Under the pieces are notes generated by a model, which searched no databases, was not told the DNA's origin, and was given only the letters and a program-made list of their open reading frames with translations. From assembly GCF_000317205.1 (NCBI RefSeq), contig NZ_AJLK01000164.1, forward strand, positions 1 through 41,941: 41,941 nucleotides of DNA, in the 5' to 3' direction. Positions 25,998 to 35,292 of this stretch are shown piece after piece. The DNA is from Fischerella muscicola PCC 7414 (GTDB lineage: Bacteria; Cyanobacteriota; Cyanobacteriia; Cyanobacteriales; Nostocaceae). Made by a program: the position numbers and the translations under genes. Each line of letters begins with the position of its first letter. The stretch's first letter is position 1.

Positions 25998-26870
25998 ATG
26001 AACCGCCAAGGCGCCAAGGACGCCAAGAAAAGATTGGCAAAGAAGAGGTTGGATGTTTTATTGGTAGAGCTTGAGTTGTGTTCTTCTAGGCAACAGGCAC
26101 AACGGCTAATTCAAGCAGGGGAAGTGACTGTTGATGGTAAGCTTGTTGATAAGCCGGGGACAGAGGTTGAAGTTGCTGCTGAGGTTAAGGTTAAGGAGCG
26201 ATCGCGTTTTGTTTCTCGTGGGGGTGAAAAACTTGCCAAAGCGCTGCAAGAGTTTGCTATCACTGTAGAGGGTCGTGTTTGTTTGGATGGTGGCATTTCT
26301 ACAGGGGGTTTTACTGATTGTCTCCTGCAAGCTGGGGCAAAGTTAGTTTATGGTGTTGATGTTGGTTACGGACAAGTTGACTGGAAGTTACGTAATGACC
26401 CACGAGTTATTTTGAAAGAACGCACGAATTTACGCTATCTAACGCCTGATGAGTTGTATGGTGTATCCCCCCTAGCAGAAACGGGGGGGGATTATGCTGA
26501 TTTGGTGGTGGTGGATGTTTCGTTTATTTCGTTAACGAAAATTTTGCCTGCTTTGTGGCGATTAACTCAACTTCAGCGCGAGGCGGTTTTGTTGGTGAAA
26601 CCTCAATTTGAAGTGGGGAAAAGTCGTGTCGGTAAAAAAGGGGTGGTACGTGATCCCAAAGATCATGCTGATGCGATCGCTCAGGTGTTACAAGCAGCTG
26701 TAGAGTTAGGATGGCGTTACAAAGGTCTAACTTGGTCGCCTGTAACTGGCCCGGCTGGAAACATTGAGTATCTTTTATGGTTAGGAATGGATAGTGAGAT
26801 AGCACCGCCAAATTTAGAAACTATTCAGCAAGTTACAAAATCTGCTGTTGTTGATTTTAGAGAAAGTTAA
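25998..26870 (+). CDS. tlyA: TlyA-family rRNA methyltransferase (S4 domain + FtsJ fold)
   Basis: Predicted 2'-O-methyltransferase of rRNA, formerly called haemolysin A. An N-terminal S4 RNA-binding domain (KKRLDVLLVELELCSSRQQAQRLIQAGEVTVDG) leads into an FtsJ/RrmJ-like SAM domain with CLDGGISTGGFTDCLLQ (motif I, with GI where GA is usual), VDVSFISL and LLVKPQFEVG. I list the ATG at 25998, but its first 12 codons are made of a dispersed repeat (CCGCCAAGGCGCCAAGGACG). The family starts M-A-K-x-R-L-D, so the TTG at 26034 may be the true start. It overlaps the CP12 gene end by four bases, tail to tail. Confidence 0.92.
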   Translation: MNRQGAKDAKKRLAKKRLDVLLVELELCSSRQQAQRLIQAGEVTVDGKLVDKPGTEVEVAAEVKVKERSRFVSRGGEKLAKALQEFAITVEGRVCLDGGISTGGFTDCLLQAGAKLVYGVDVGYGQVDWKLRNDPRVILKERTNLRYLTPDELYGVSPLAETGGDYADLVVVDVSFISLTKILPALWRLTQLQREAVLLVKPQFEVGKSRVGKKGVVRDPKDHADAIAQVLQAAVELGWRYKGLTWSPVTGPAGNIEYLLWLGMDSEIAPPNLETIQQVTKSAVVDFRES

Positions 26871-27091
26871 ATGTCGTAAATCCGACACTCAATGGCTTCT
26901 GGATGAATTTCACAGTAGCGTTCTAGGTCTGTTTTACGTTTTGTGATTTGCTGTTGCTGAGCTTGCTCAATTCGTAGTTTTTCAACAATTTCCCAGGCTA
27001 AAATACATTCATTTGAGTTCGTTCCTTCTTGGTCACAAATCGCACGAGCTTCATCAAGAGCTTGCAAGATATCTAAAGTTTGTGATGTCAT
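26867..27091 (-). CDS. CP12 protein
   Basis: Small redox switch that ties phosphoribulokinase and GAPDH into an inactive complex when oxidised in the dark, shutting the Calvin cycle. The 74 residues contain both redox cysteine pairs: ICDQEGTNSNEC in the N-terminal part and YCEIHPEAIEC near the C-terminus. The core AWEIVEKL corresponds to the AWDxVEEL signature. The C-terminal CRIYDI corresponds to the GAPDH-inserting tail. The 3' end overlaps the tlyA 3' end by 4 bases, convergently. Confidence 0.92.
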   Translation of the reverse strand: MTSQTLDILQALDEARAICDQEGTNSNECILAWEIVEKLRIEQAQQQQITKRKTDLERYCEIHPEAIECRIYDI

Positions 27092-27308
27092 AATTTACCC
27101 TTTTTGTACTGTACAATATGACTCGAAGTTCTATTGCTTCTGGAACTTTTATTTATAGCGTAGATAGATAAAATAAAAAAGTGCAGTAGTGATCTTTTTC
27201 ACTATATAAAAAGTTATAAAACTGATTAGGTTTAAAAAACTTTTGGTGGATTTATAAACAACAAATCAATTAAATTAAAGCTATTTTCGACAAGCATGAA
27301 GTACAAAA

Positions 27309-27366
27309 CCTCACCCCGCCCTATCGGGCACCCCTCTCCTTGCCAAGGGGAGGGGCAGGGGTGAGG
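27309..27366. repeat. GC-rich palindromic repeat
   Basis: Outer arms CCTCACCCC (27309-27317) and GGGGTGAGG (27358-27366) enclose an inner imperfect pair (CCCCTCTCCTT / AAGGGGAGGGG). It belongs to a dispersed repeat common in Nostoc-like genomes. The surrounding 27092-27460 holds no gene. Confidence 0.75.
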
Positions 27367-27460
27367 TATATTCTACTCAAACATCTTGGGTTGATTGAAA
27401 AACCGCCCCTAGAAAATTCAGTCCAAGAACGGATTTTAATCATCAAACTTTTTATTAGTC

Positions 27461-27730
27461 CTTCTGCCTCCTGCCTCCTGCCTCCTGCCTTCTGCCTCCT
27501 GCCTCCTGCCTCCTGCCTTCTGCCTCCTGCCTCCTGCCTCCTGCCTTCTGCCTCCTGCCTCCTGCCTTCTGCCTCCTGCCTTCTGCCTTCTGCCTCCTGC
27601 CTTCTGCCTTCTGCCTTCTGCCTCCTGCCTTCTGCCTCCTGCCTTCTGCCTTCTGCCTCCTGCCTCCTGCCTTCTGCGTCCTGCCTTCTGCCTCCTGCCT
27701 CCTGCCTCCTGCCTTCTGCGTCCTGCCTTC
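27461..27730. repeat. Heptamer array, about 38 copies of TGCCTYC
   Basis: A 270-bp array of TGCCTCC / TGCCTTC heptamers, with two TGCGTCC variants, starts about 10 bases beyond the psbA stop codon. On the psbA mRNA strand each TGCCTCC unit reads GGAGGCA, so the 3' UTR would carry many Shine-Dalgarno-like sequences. Open frames across the array on both strands are artefacts of the repeat. Confidence 0.95.
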
Positions 27731-27739
27731 TTCATTTCT

Positions 27740-28810
27740 TCAACTTACTGAAATTGGTGTTCCACTAGACAGAATCGGTGGAAAATTATGGGTATTGGGA
27801 GCGTGCATAGCTTGTAAGCCTAGATTGGCTCGATTGAGGATATCAGCATCTGTAGGAATCACTGCACCCCGGCTATCTAAGATTGAGTGATTGAAGTTAA
27901 ATCCATTCAGGTTGAAGGCTACAGAACAAACACCCAGTGTAGCAAACCAAATACCTATAGTTGGCAAGGCAGCAAGCAGGAAATAAAAAGCACGGGGATT
28001 TCGACTAGCAAAAAGTGGAATCAGCAGGCGACCTAAGAAACCATAATGCCCTGCCAAGTAGCTGTAAGTCCTTTGTTGTTGACCAAGTCGATACCCAGCG
28101 TTGATCGATTCATTTTCGTCGGTATTGCGAATCAGCGTTGAGGTGACTAACGAACCATGCAAGGCACTTAAAAGTGCGCCCCCAAAGACTCCAGCAACCC
28201 CCAACATGTGGAAGGGATGCATCAGGATATTGTGATTTGCTTGCACGGCCATCATAAAGTGGAATGTCCCTGCAATTCCCAAAGGTAGACCGTCAGCAAA
28301 GCTACCTTGACCAATGGGATAAACTAGCAAAACAGCTGTTGCGGCGGCGGCTGGTGCAGAAAAGGCAACAGCGATCCAAGGACGCATCCCCAAACGATAG
28401 CTAAGTTCCCAAAGTCTTCCCAAGTAGCACCAAATACCAATTAGAAAGTGCAGCACAATCAACTGATAGGGACCGCCGTTATAAAGCCATTCATCTAAGG
28501 AAGCGGCTTCCCAAATTGGATAAAAATGCAAGCCGATCGCAGCAGAAGTTGGCACAACAGCCGCTGTTATCAAATTGTTACCATCCATCAAAGAACCTTT
28601 AATTGGCTCTCTAATACCTTCCATATCTACGCCAGGAGCGGCAATAAAAGCAAGAATGAAACAGATAGTAGCAGCCAGTAAAGTAGGAATCATCAACACG
28701 CCAAACCAGCCGATGTAAATCCGATTATTAGTGCTGGTAATCCACGCGCAAAATCGATCCCAGAGATTGGAAAAATCAAACTCTTTTCGACGTTCAACAA
28801 TAGTCGTCAT
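27740..28810 (-). CDS. psbA: Atypical photosystem II D1 protein (rogue/sentinel type)
   Basis: D1-family reaction-centre protein of 356 residues with the five membrane helices. In my numbering, TyrZ (Y164, standard Y161), H193 (H190), D173 (D170), H201 (H198, P680 ligand) and H218 (H215, iron ligand) are kept. Several other key residues differ: E189 is N192, E333 is A337, D342 is I346 and A344 is S348, so the Mn4CaO5 site should not assemble. The non-heme iron ligand H272 is Tyr276, and residue 130 (Glu/Gln) is Leu133. H332 and H337 are kept. This is the pattern of group-2 rogue D1, proposed to switch off oxygen evolution during nitrogen fixation. It is not a ChlF, which needs Q130/D131. Strong AGGAGG 8 bases before ATG. 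Confidence 0.93.
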   Translation of the reverse strand: MTTIVERRKEFDFSNLWDRFCAWITSTNNRIYIGWFGVLMIPTLLAATICFILAFIAAPGVDMEGIREPIKGSLMDGNNLITAAVVPTSAAIGLHFYPIWEAASLDEWLYNGGPYQLIVLHFLIGIWCYLGRLWELSYRLGMRPWIAVAFSAPAAAATAVLLVYPIGQGSFADGLPLGIAGTFHFMMAVQANHNILMHPFHMLGVAGVFGGALLSALHGSLVTSTLIRNTDENESINAGYRLGQQQRTYSYLAGHYGFLGRLLIPLFASRNPRAFYFLLAALPTIGIWFATLGVCSVAFNLNGFNFNHSILDSRGAVIPTDADILNRANLGLQAMHAPNTHNFPPILSSGTPISVS

Positions 28811-29337
28811 ACTTTATGCCTCCTCTGAAAAGAGAATGTGCATGAATTGTTGAGAATGAGTTAAACACGCATTATTTCAGTTGTTCTATGCAGTTAACTC
28901 TGTATATTTCGTAGTTGTAAAATCTGGTAGCAGTTAATGTTTTAATTGCTGAGTTGAAGAGTTACCAAATCTCTTAAATATTCTCTATATATTATAGAAA
29001 AATGTCAGTAATACTTACTAATGAGTTAAATATCTTTGCAATCCTTTGTGGATGTTTACTTCACTAAAGAAGTGTCACAATAGTTTATGAAAAGTTAATA
29101 GGGGAAAATATCTCATCTATCACCAGCATACCAAACCCTACGGTAATTTTATTTTTAGTTATAGAAATTCCAAATTATTTATAAAATAGATTAGATTGTT
29201 GTTCTAGAGTGCATTATTACCTACTCCATAAAGAAAATTGCACATAATTACTGAATCTAACCAAAGTAAGAAGTTATTATTTAATAAATTTTATAAGTTA
29301 TATAGAAAGCTTAAAAATCTTATTAGCGGTTTTAAAG
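28811..29337. other. Divergent AT-rich region upstream of psbA
   Basis: About 530 bases with no open frame of note. It separates the rogue-type psbA (minus) from a small gene on the plus strand. Neither an NtcA GTA-N8-TAC box nor a clear -35/-10 pair could be placed. Regulation of the atypical psbA must be encoded here. Confidence 0.45.
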
Positions 29338-29565
29338 ATGTATTCTAAGGAGAAAGAGGATTTTTTTCATACAGAACTAGTTAAGTATGGTGTCGATTAT
29401 CAAAGAGCTGCTCAAGTCGCTCATATTTTAGCGTCTGGAAAACCAGATGAGCTGTTGAGTGAGAAAGAGATACAAATCGCCGAAGAAGTTTGTAGAGAGT
29501 GGTTAAGACAATACAAGCGCTACAAGCACTTGATTTCAAATTTAAAAGGATATAAGCGTTTGTGA
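29338..29565 (+). CDS. Small helical protein of unknown function
   Basis: A 75-residue soluble protein, predicted mostly helical, rich in Lys and Glu with a basic C-terminus (RQYKRYKHLISNLKGYKRL). No motif is recognised. The sequence VAHILASGKPDELLSEKEIQIAEEVCREWLRQ looks like a compact helical bundle. It faces away from the rogue-type psbA and ends 10 bases before a convergent GTPase gene. No clear Shine-Dalgarno precedes the ATG. Function unknown. Confidence 0.55.
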   Translation: MYSKEKEDFFHTELVKYGVDYQRAAQVAHILASGKPDELLSEKEIQIAEEVCREWLRQYKRYKHLISNLKGYKRL

Positions 29566-29575
29566 TGCTTAGACT

Positions 29576-30958
29576 TTAGTCATCCGCCATACCCAAGTTT
29601 CGTTCCAATTCCTGCCGCAAACGATATAAAATTGTATTTGATTCTACCTCAGCCAAAATTTCTGTAATCACAGTGCTAGCGCCCAATTGTCCCCACGTAC
29701 AGCCTTTTTCGAGGTATACTTGGGCAGCTTTACCGACTGCGTAGGCTCCATAACCTGCGATCCCCGCTTGAGCGATCGCACTTCCGGCAAAGGCTGTTAT
29801 ATTGCTGGGATTGTCACCACTGGCAATAGCCGCCGTACTTTTACTTAAGCCTAATATAAAACTGCTACCTAATTCTCCTAGTAGCAAACCACCAGAACTG
29901 AATAAAATTGTTTTTAATAGTCTCCCGGCTTCGTAACCAGTCATAGGCAAACCATACAACCTTGCTAAGGAACGAATTAAGGCTAAGTCAGCAACAGTTC
30001 CACCTAAGACATCTAAAAAGGCAATCGGATTTAACCCGACAGCGATAGCTTTATATCTGGTAAATTGCCAAATTAATTCTTCTGCTTCTTGTTGACGCAC
30101 ATCAATAGTTTTCGATGCGATCGCTTCTTCTGCATCTCGCGCTTGGATAAGTGCATTTAAAGCAATTAGCGATCGCCCTTCTCGGTTGAGAATTTTCAGA
30201 AGAGTCTGTTTGAGTTCGTCTATTTGAGGCGGTGGTGTCTCCCATTCATAAGTTACCTTCTCATCCGGCCACTCAACCCGTACTTCTATAGGTGCTGGTT
30301 CCGCCGCAATCATGACAATTTCATCGGGTTGTAAGGGTTTGGCTTGGATATTACCTGCACCGAGTTGTTGTAAATTTTTGTAAATCTTCTCGCGGTCTGT
30401 ATCTGGATACAAGTCTATTTTGTTGAACACGAGAATCAACGGCTTTTGTGCCTGTCGCAATTCGCACAAAGCCTGATATTCAGTGCGGGTAATATCGCCA
30501 GCAACCACAAATAAAATCAAATCTGCTTGACGCGCCACATCTTTTGCCATTTGCGATCGCACTTCTCCCGCAATTTCATCTAGTCCAGGTGTATCAATTA
30601 GTTCCACCTGTGCTTTATCCCCAAGATTCCAACGTACTGAACGGGGATACTGAGTCACACCATGTAGAGGTCCAGTTTGGAGAACCTTTTGTCCTAACAA
30701 AGCATTTAACACCGCCGACTTCCCACGACTCACCAAACCAAAGGCGGCAATTACAATCACATTATGGTCTAGTTTGTTGAGGCTAGCAGTTAAAACCTCT
30801 AATTCTGGTTTTACCAAACCTGCTAATTTTGGGTTGGCGGATGCTTGTCCAGGTTTGCGGAGATTGCTATACCAAGACAGCGCTTGTCTGAGACTAGCAC
30901 GAGCGCGGTTGAGGTGAGTTTCTTGTGGGTTTTTTGGCACTTGCTGAGGTTGAGTCAA
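29576..30958 (-). CDS. Era/dynamin-like GTPase with DUF697-type membrane domain (paralogue 1)
   Basis: GTP-binding protein of 460 residues. G1 P-loop GLVSRGKS (residues 74-81), G3 DTPGLDE and G4 NKID are all present. The C-terminal half holds hydrophobic segments (GLNPIAFLDVLGGTVADLALI, SSGGLLLGELGSSFILGLS, ITAFAGSAIAQAGIAGYGAYAVGKA) that fit the DUF697 domain, so it likely sits at a membrane. The start codon is TTG (30958), giving MTQPQQVPKNP. A paralogue lies at 33835-35292 on the same strand with the same architecture. Role unknown; membrane remodelling or stress response is only a guess from the fold. Confidence 0.88.
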   Translation of the reverse strand: MTQPQQVPKNPQETHLNRARASLRQALSWYSNLRKPGQASANPKLAGLVKPELEVLTASLNKLDHNVIVIAAFGLVSRGKSAVLNALLGQKVLQTGPLHGVTQYPRSVRWNLGDKAQVELIDTPGLDEIAGEVRSQMAKDVARQADLILFVVAGDITRTEYQALCELRQAQKPLILVFNKIDLYPDTDREKIYKNLQQLGAGNIQAKPLQPDEIVMIAAEPAPIEVRVEWPDEKVTYEWETPPPQIDELKQTLLKILNREGRSLIALNALIQARDAEEAIASKTIDVRQQEAEELIWQFTRYKAIAVGLNPIAFLDVLGGTVADLALIRSLARLYGLPMTGYEAGRLLKTILFSSGGLLLGELGSSFILGLSKSTAAIASGDNPSNITAFAGSAIAQAGIAGYGAYAVGKAAQVYLEKGCTWGQLGASTVITEILAEVESNTILYRLRQELERNLGMADD

Positions 30959-31362
30959 GGCTATTCCAATTTTAGATTTTGGATTGGGAAATTAAGTTAA
31001 GAGCTTACTTATTCATTTTCTCTTATATAAAATACATAGCGGGTAATCTATCTGCGTCCATCGGTGTTAATCGATGGTCGATTTCTCAAATATTTCGGCA
31101 TTGAGAAATGAAAATTCGACAAAAATTCTAAATGCGATCGCAGCTTTAGGCAAAATAGCTACTCCACAATCATTAGCTGCTCTTTCCTAGAGAATACCAG
31201 AAATACCCCGTCATCGAGTGGCAATCAATACAATCGATGCTCTGCAAAAAGGTTTTGATTATTATTTAACTTAGGTAAGCATCAGTATTAATTTTGACTA
31301 AAAACCATGGGAATAATAACTTCGGCTGAAGATTTAGTCGATGTTACTAAGTTAATGGAAAC
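30959..31362. other. Intergenic region with a HEAT-like gene remnant and a leader ORF
   Basis: Between a GTPase and the histidine kinase. It contains a stop-interrupted coding remnant (31074-31274, listed separately). It also has a 19-codon frame, ATG 31307 to TGA 31366, whose TGA overlaps the ATG of the kinase gene (31363) as ATGA. Confidence 0.5.
31074..31274 (+). pseudogene. HEAT-repeat-like remnant with an in-frame amber codon
   Basis: From ATG 31074 the frame reads MVDFSNISALRNENS..KILNAIAALGKIATPQSLAALS, then TAG at 31188-31190, and without change of frame continues RIPEIPRHRVAINTIDALQ..DYYLT to TAG at 31272-31274. The AIAALGKIATPQSLAAL segment resembles a HEAT/PBS-type helical repeat. 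I infer a single substitution of a sense codon in a decayed fragment; suppression is unlikely but not excluded. Confidence 0.55.
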
Positions 31363-33597
31363 ATGAAAGTATTTAATTCCCAGGGCTTTGCAAAATTTCC
31401 TTTACGGCTAATCTTAATTGTTCCCTTCGTAGTTCAAATTTCCATCTCTGTTGGTTTAGTTGGATATCTATCCTTTAAAAACGGGCAGAAAGCAGTCAAC
31501 GAACTTGCTGAGCAAGTAATGAATAAAACCAACAGCCTAGTAAATCAGCATTTGAATACCTATCTAGCAATTCCCCATCAAATTAATCAAATGAACGCAG
31601 ATGCTGTAGAGACAGGGTTTCTTAATTTACAGGACTTTGAAAGTGCAGGGAAATACCTGTGGAAACAGATGCAGCTCTATAAAAATTTGGGCTACAACAG
31701 CTATATTCTAGCTACAGGTCAAGGGGCTGGTTCTGGCAACTATCCGGGTAGTCAATCTACCACAATAGATTTGTATCCTGTAGCGATGAATGGAGTGTCT
31801 AAAGTTTATTCCTACGCTACAGATGCCCAAGGAAACCGGACTAAGCTACTCAATACCTTTGATTACAACAGTTTTACACAACCTTGGTATATAAATACAG
31901 TCAAAGCTGGTAAACCAAATTGGAGTGGCGTCAATGCTTGGGATGGCGATGTTGGTTACATCGCTGCTTCTGCCAGCCATCCTATTTATGACAAAAATGG
32001 TAAATTGTTTGCGATTGTAGGCGTAGATTTACTGCTATCGAATATCAGTGATTTTCTGCGGCAAATTCAGGTTACTCAAAATAGTAGTGTTTTTATTATT
32101 GAGCGCAACGGGTTACTAGTTGCCAATTCCAGTAACCAAAAACCCTATGTGATAGTTAATCTTAAAACCAAACGATTGGCTGCAACTGATAGTCGTGATC
32201 CTCTAATTCAAGCTACTGCTAAGTATTTACAGCACAAGCTGGGAGACTTGCAGCAGATTCAAGATCAACAGCAGTTAACGTTTGATTTTAAAGGCGATCG
32301 CCAATTTATCAAAGTTACTCCCTGGCGCGATCGATTTGGTTTAGACTGGCTTGTGGTTGTAACTGTCCCCGAAGCTGATTTTATGGGGCAAATCTACGCC
32401 AATACCCGTACTACAATCGCCTTGTGCTTGCTGACTTTGGTAGTAGCTTCGATAGTTGGCATTTATACATCTCGTTGGATTACTCAACCCATATTACAGT
32501 TGAGTCAGGCAAGTCAGGCAATTGCTAATGGAAAATTAGATCGCCCAGTGGAAGTCAAAGGGATTGATGAATTGGAGATTCTCGCTCAATCCTTCAACCA
32601 CATGGCTATACAGTTGCAAGAATCTTTTACAGCCTTAGAAACAGCCAACCAACAATTAGAGGAGACTAACGCTGAACTCGAACAACGCGTAGAAGTACGC
32701 ACAGCTGAACTCCAAGCAACAATTGCAGAACTACACTACACCCAAGCGCAAATGGTACAGAGTGAAAAAATGTCAGCTCTTGGTCAAATGGTGGCAGGAG
32801 TCGCCCATGAAATCAACAATCCAGTTAATTTTATTCACGGAAATGTTACCTATGTAGAGGAATACACTCAGGATTTACTGCGCTTGGTGCAACTTTATCA
32901 AAAATACTTACCCGAACCACCTTTAGAAATTCAAGAGGAACTTGTGGCTATAGATTTTGACTTTTTAGAGCAGGATTTAACCAAGATACTCCAGTCAATG
33001 CAGATGGGAACGAACCGTATTCGTGAAATTGTGCTGTCATTGCGAAATTTCTCGCGCTTAGATGAAGCAGAAGTGAAAGAAGTTGATATTCATGAAGGTA
33101 TCGATAGTACGCTGGTGATTTTGAACAACCGTCTTAAGGCTAAGCCAGATCGTCCTGAAATCCAGGTGATCAAAGAGTATGGAAAGTTACCTTTAGTAGA
33201 GTGCTATGCAGGGCAATTAAATCAGGTGTTTATGAATATTCTCAGCAATGCCATAGATGCATTAGAAGAACGCGATCGCAACCATACACTGGAGGAAATT
33301 GAAGCTCAACCAAGCACAATTTGCATCTCGACTGCTGTTCAAGATCGGAGTGTTACTATTAGTATTAAGGATAATGGAGGTGGTATCACCGAGGCAGTAC
33401 GTTCCAAGCTGTTTGATCCATTTTTTACTACTAAGCCAGTTGGTAAAGGAAGAGGTTTAGGTTTAGCCATTAGCTACCAAATTGTGACAGAAAAACATGG
33501 TGGCAAGCTTTCTTGTTATTCTCAACCAGGACAGGGAGCAGAGTTTTTGATTGAACTTCCCATACTGCAACTATCTGCTCATATCATGTCCACTTGA
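31363..33597 (+). CDS. Membrane sensor histidine kinase (dCache-HAMP-HisKA-HATPase)
   Basis: Two-component sensor kinase of 744 residues. A first membrane helix lies at about 15-36, followed by a large periplasmic dCache sensory domain (about 45-340, with [20 protein letters not shown] and [13 protein letters not shown]). A second helix follows at about 348-368 ([18 protein letters not shown]), then HAMP (about 370-420) and a coiled coil with [14 protein letters not shown]. The phosphorylated His is H482 in [12 protein letters not shown]. The ATPase domain has [12 protein letters not shown] (N box), DNGGGI (G1) and [11 protein letters not shown] (G2). No response regulator gene is adjacent. 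It lies between two paralogous GTPases; a relationship is possible but unproven. Confidence 0.95.
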   Translation: MKVFNSQGFAKFPLRLILIVPFVVQISISVGLVGYLSFKNGQKAVNELAEQVMNKTNSLVNQHLNTYLAIPHQINQMNADAVETGFLNLQDFESAGKYLWKQMQLYKNLGYNSYILATGQGAGSGNYPGSQSTTIDLYPVAMNGVSKVYSYATDAQGNRTKLLNTFDYNSFTQPWYINTVKAGKPNWSGVNAWDGDVGYIAASASHPIYDKNGKLFAIVGVDLLLSNISDFLRQIQVTQNSSVFIIERNGLLVANSSNQKPYVIVNLKTKRLAATDSRDPLIQATAKYLQHKLGDLQQIQDQQQLTFDFKGDRQFIKVTPWRDRFGLDWLVVVTVPEADFMGQIYANTRTTIALCLLTLVVASIVGIYTSRWITQPILQLSQASQAIANGKLDRPVEVKGIDELEILAQSFNHMAIQLQESFTALETANQQLEETNAELEQRVEVRTAELQATIAELHYTQAQMVQSEKMSALGQMVAGVAHEINNPVNFIHGNVTYVEEYTQDLLRLVQLYQKYLPEPPLEIQEELVAIDFDFLEQDLTKILQSMQMGTNRIREIVLSLRNFSRLDEAEVKEVDIHEGIDSTLVILNNRLKAKPDRPEIQVIKEYGKLPLVECYAGQLNQVFMNILSNAIDALEERDRNHTLEEIEAQPSTICISTAVQDRSVTISIKDNGGGITEAVRSKLFDPFFTTKPVGKGRGLGLAISYQIVTEKHGGKLSCYSQPGQGAEFLIELPILQLSAHIMST

Positions 33598-33834
33598 ACA
33601 CTTATATTATCCGTTGAGGTCGGTAATGGGTAATTGGTAATTGGTGATAATTGGTTATTTTTTCACAATGCCCGATGCCCAAGCTTTATATCGTAAGCAA
33701 TGAGTCGGACATGATAATATCATTCACAAGTCTGCACAAATTTAGTTTAAGTCATTAGGAAATGATCAGGTATTTTATAAGCAGTGAGAAGTCAAATCTG
33801 ATATGAGAAGTTTTAATTCACATTAGGCATAAAC

Positions 33835-35292
33835 CTAAAATCGCTTGATTTTGGCCCGTAATTCTTCTTTAATCCGATTCAGGATCGATTCTTCATCCAG
33901 CGTTGCCAAAATTTTATTAATCACCACTTTCGGCCCATCTGGACCCCAAGTTGCCCCATTAGCTAAATAAGCTTTGGTAACTTGTCCAATTCCATAGGAA
34001 GAAACACCAGCTACACCTGCTTGTGTCAGTGCTACCGATACATAAGGTGCGAGGGATGCGCCGCCTGTGACGGGTGCAGAAATACCAAGTAAAGTTTTGA
34101 GTGAACTTAAACCGAGATTGGCCAATAATTCACTTGCACCGATACCACCCATACTTAAGGCAATTCTCTGTAGTAATTTTACGGCTCCTGGTTCGGTCAT
34201 AGGAATACCGTAGAGTTTAGATAAACCCAGGATTAAGGCAACATCTACTACCGCACCACTCAGAATATCCACTACTGTTAAGGGATTAAGTGCGATCGCA
34301 GCTGCTTTTGTGATCACTGCTTTCCAAATCAATTGATTAGCAGCATTCTCCCGAATCATGAGTTTACGCTTGACCAATTGTTCATTCACATTGTCTGCAT
34401 AAAGCATGGAATTGAGGGCAACCAAGGCTTTGCCTTCTCGCTGTAAAATTTCCAAAATTTTCAGCTTTAATTCTTCCACTTGGGCGTTACCTTGGCGCAT
34501 CTGCATACCTCTGCTACCGTCAGGACGACGAACCACTGTCCGTACCAGTGGAGATGCTGCTGCCATGACAATTTCGTCTGGTGAGAGTAATTCCCGTACT
34601 CGTTCATCACGAATTTTGTGGTAAATTGCCATCCGGTCTGCTTCTGGATACTGGTCTACTTTATTGAACACCAGCAACATCGGTTTACCTGCTTCCCGCA
34701 ACTGAGAAAGGGCTTCGTGTTCAACTTTGGTTATATCACCAGAAATCACAAACAAAATTAAATCTGCTTGTTTGGCTATCTGTTCTGCTAAAGCGGCACG
34801 GGTGTCACCATCCACCTCGTCCAGTCCTGGTGTATCAATCAATTCCACTCGCGACTGGCCGGTTCCAGAGAGGGTTACTCGTAAGGCCCTTTCTGTGTCG
34901 CCAACAGTTTCTTCGGTGATACTCCAGTTTACTCGTTGGGCATTACGAGTCACGCCGTGTAAAGGCCCGGTTTCAAATACAGTTTGCCCTACCAAAGCAT
35001 TTAATAAAGAAGATTTACCCCGTCCTACCATCCCGAAAGCAGCTATATGTACTACCATGCTGTCTAGTTTGTTTAGCATGGTTTCTAAATCATTAATTTC
35101 TGCTTCTAATCCTGCTTGTTCTTCCGGAGAAAGGTCTAGATTGGCTACTAAATTCCGCAGCGCTGTTTGTGCTTGTTTGTAGTTCAGTTCTGCCTGAATA
35201 TCTTCAAAGCTAAAGATAGCGTTATCTAGTTCTTTTTCCCAATTAGATGCATTACTTTGATAAGGATCTGGTAGGGGCAATATAGAAGTCAT
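33835..35292 (-). CDS. Era/dynamin-like GTPase with DUF697-type membrane domain (paralogue 2)
   Basis: GTP-binding protein of 485 residues. G1 P-loop GMVGRGKS (residues 87-94), G3 DTPGLDEVDG and G4 NKVDQYPEADR are intact. The C-terminal DUF697-like part (ALNPLTVVDILSGAVVDVALILGLS, MTEPGAVKLLQRIALSMGGIGASELL) closely parallels the paralogue at 29576-30958 on the same strand, with the same order of motifs. ATG start at 35292. The gene ends about 240 bases from the histidine kinase, convergent with it. Cellular role unknown. Confidence 0.9.
   Translation of the reverse strand: MTSILPLPDPYQSNASNWEKELDNAIFSFEDIQAELNYKQAQTALRNLVANLDLSPEEQAGLEAEINDLETMLNKLDSMVVHIAAFGMVGRGKSSLLNALVGQTVFETGPLHGVTRNAQRVNWSITEETVGDTERALRVTLSGTGQSRVELIDTPGLDEVDGDTRAALAEQIAKQADLILFVISGDITKVEHEALSQLREAGKPMLLVFNKVDQYPEADRMAIYHKIRDERVRELLSPDEIVMAAASPLVRTVVRRPDGSRGMQMRQGNAQVEELKLKILEILQREGKALVALNSMLYADNVNEQLVKRKLMIRENAANQLIWKAVITKAAAIALNPLTVVDILSGAVVDVALILGLSKLYGIPMTEPGAVKLLQRIALSMGGIGASELLANLGLSSLKTLLGISAPVTGGASLAPYVSVALTQAGVAGVSSYGIGQVTKAYLANGATWGPDGPKVVINKILATLDEESILNRIKEELRAKIKRF

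Noticed and set aside
27340-27768. Repetitive frames across the psbA 3' region (both strands)
   Set aside because: They are translations of the TGCCTYC heptamer array and have no family signature or ribosome site.
27740-28810. ChlF (chlorophyll f synthase) identity for the D1 protein
   Set aside because: The required Gln130 and Asp131 are Leu and Trp here, and TyrZ is kept, so it fits the rogue/sentinel group instead.
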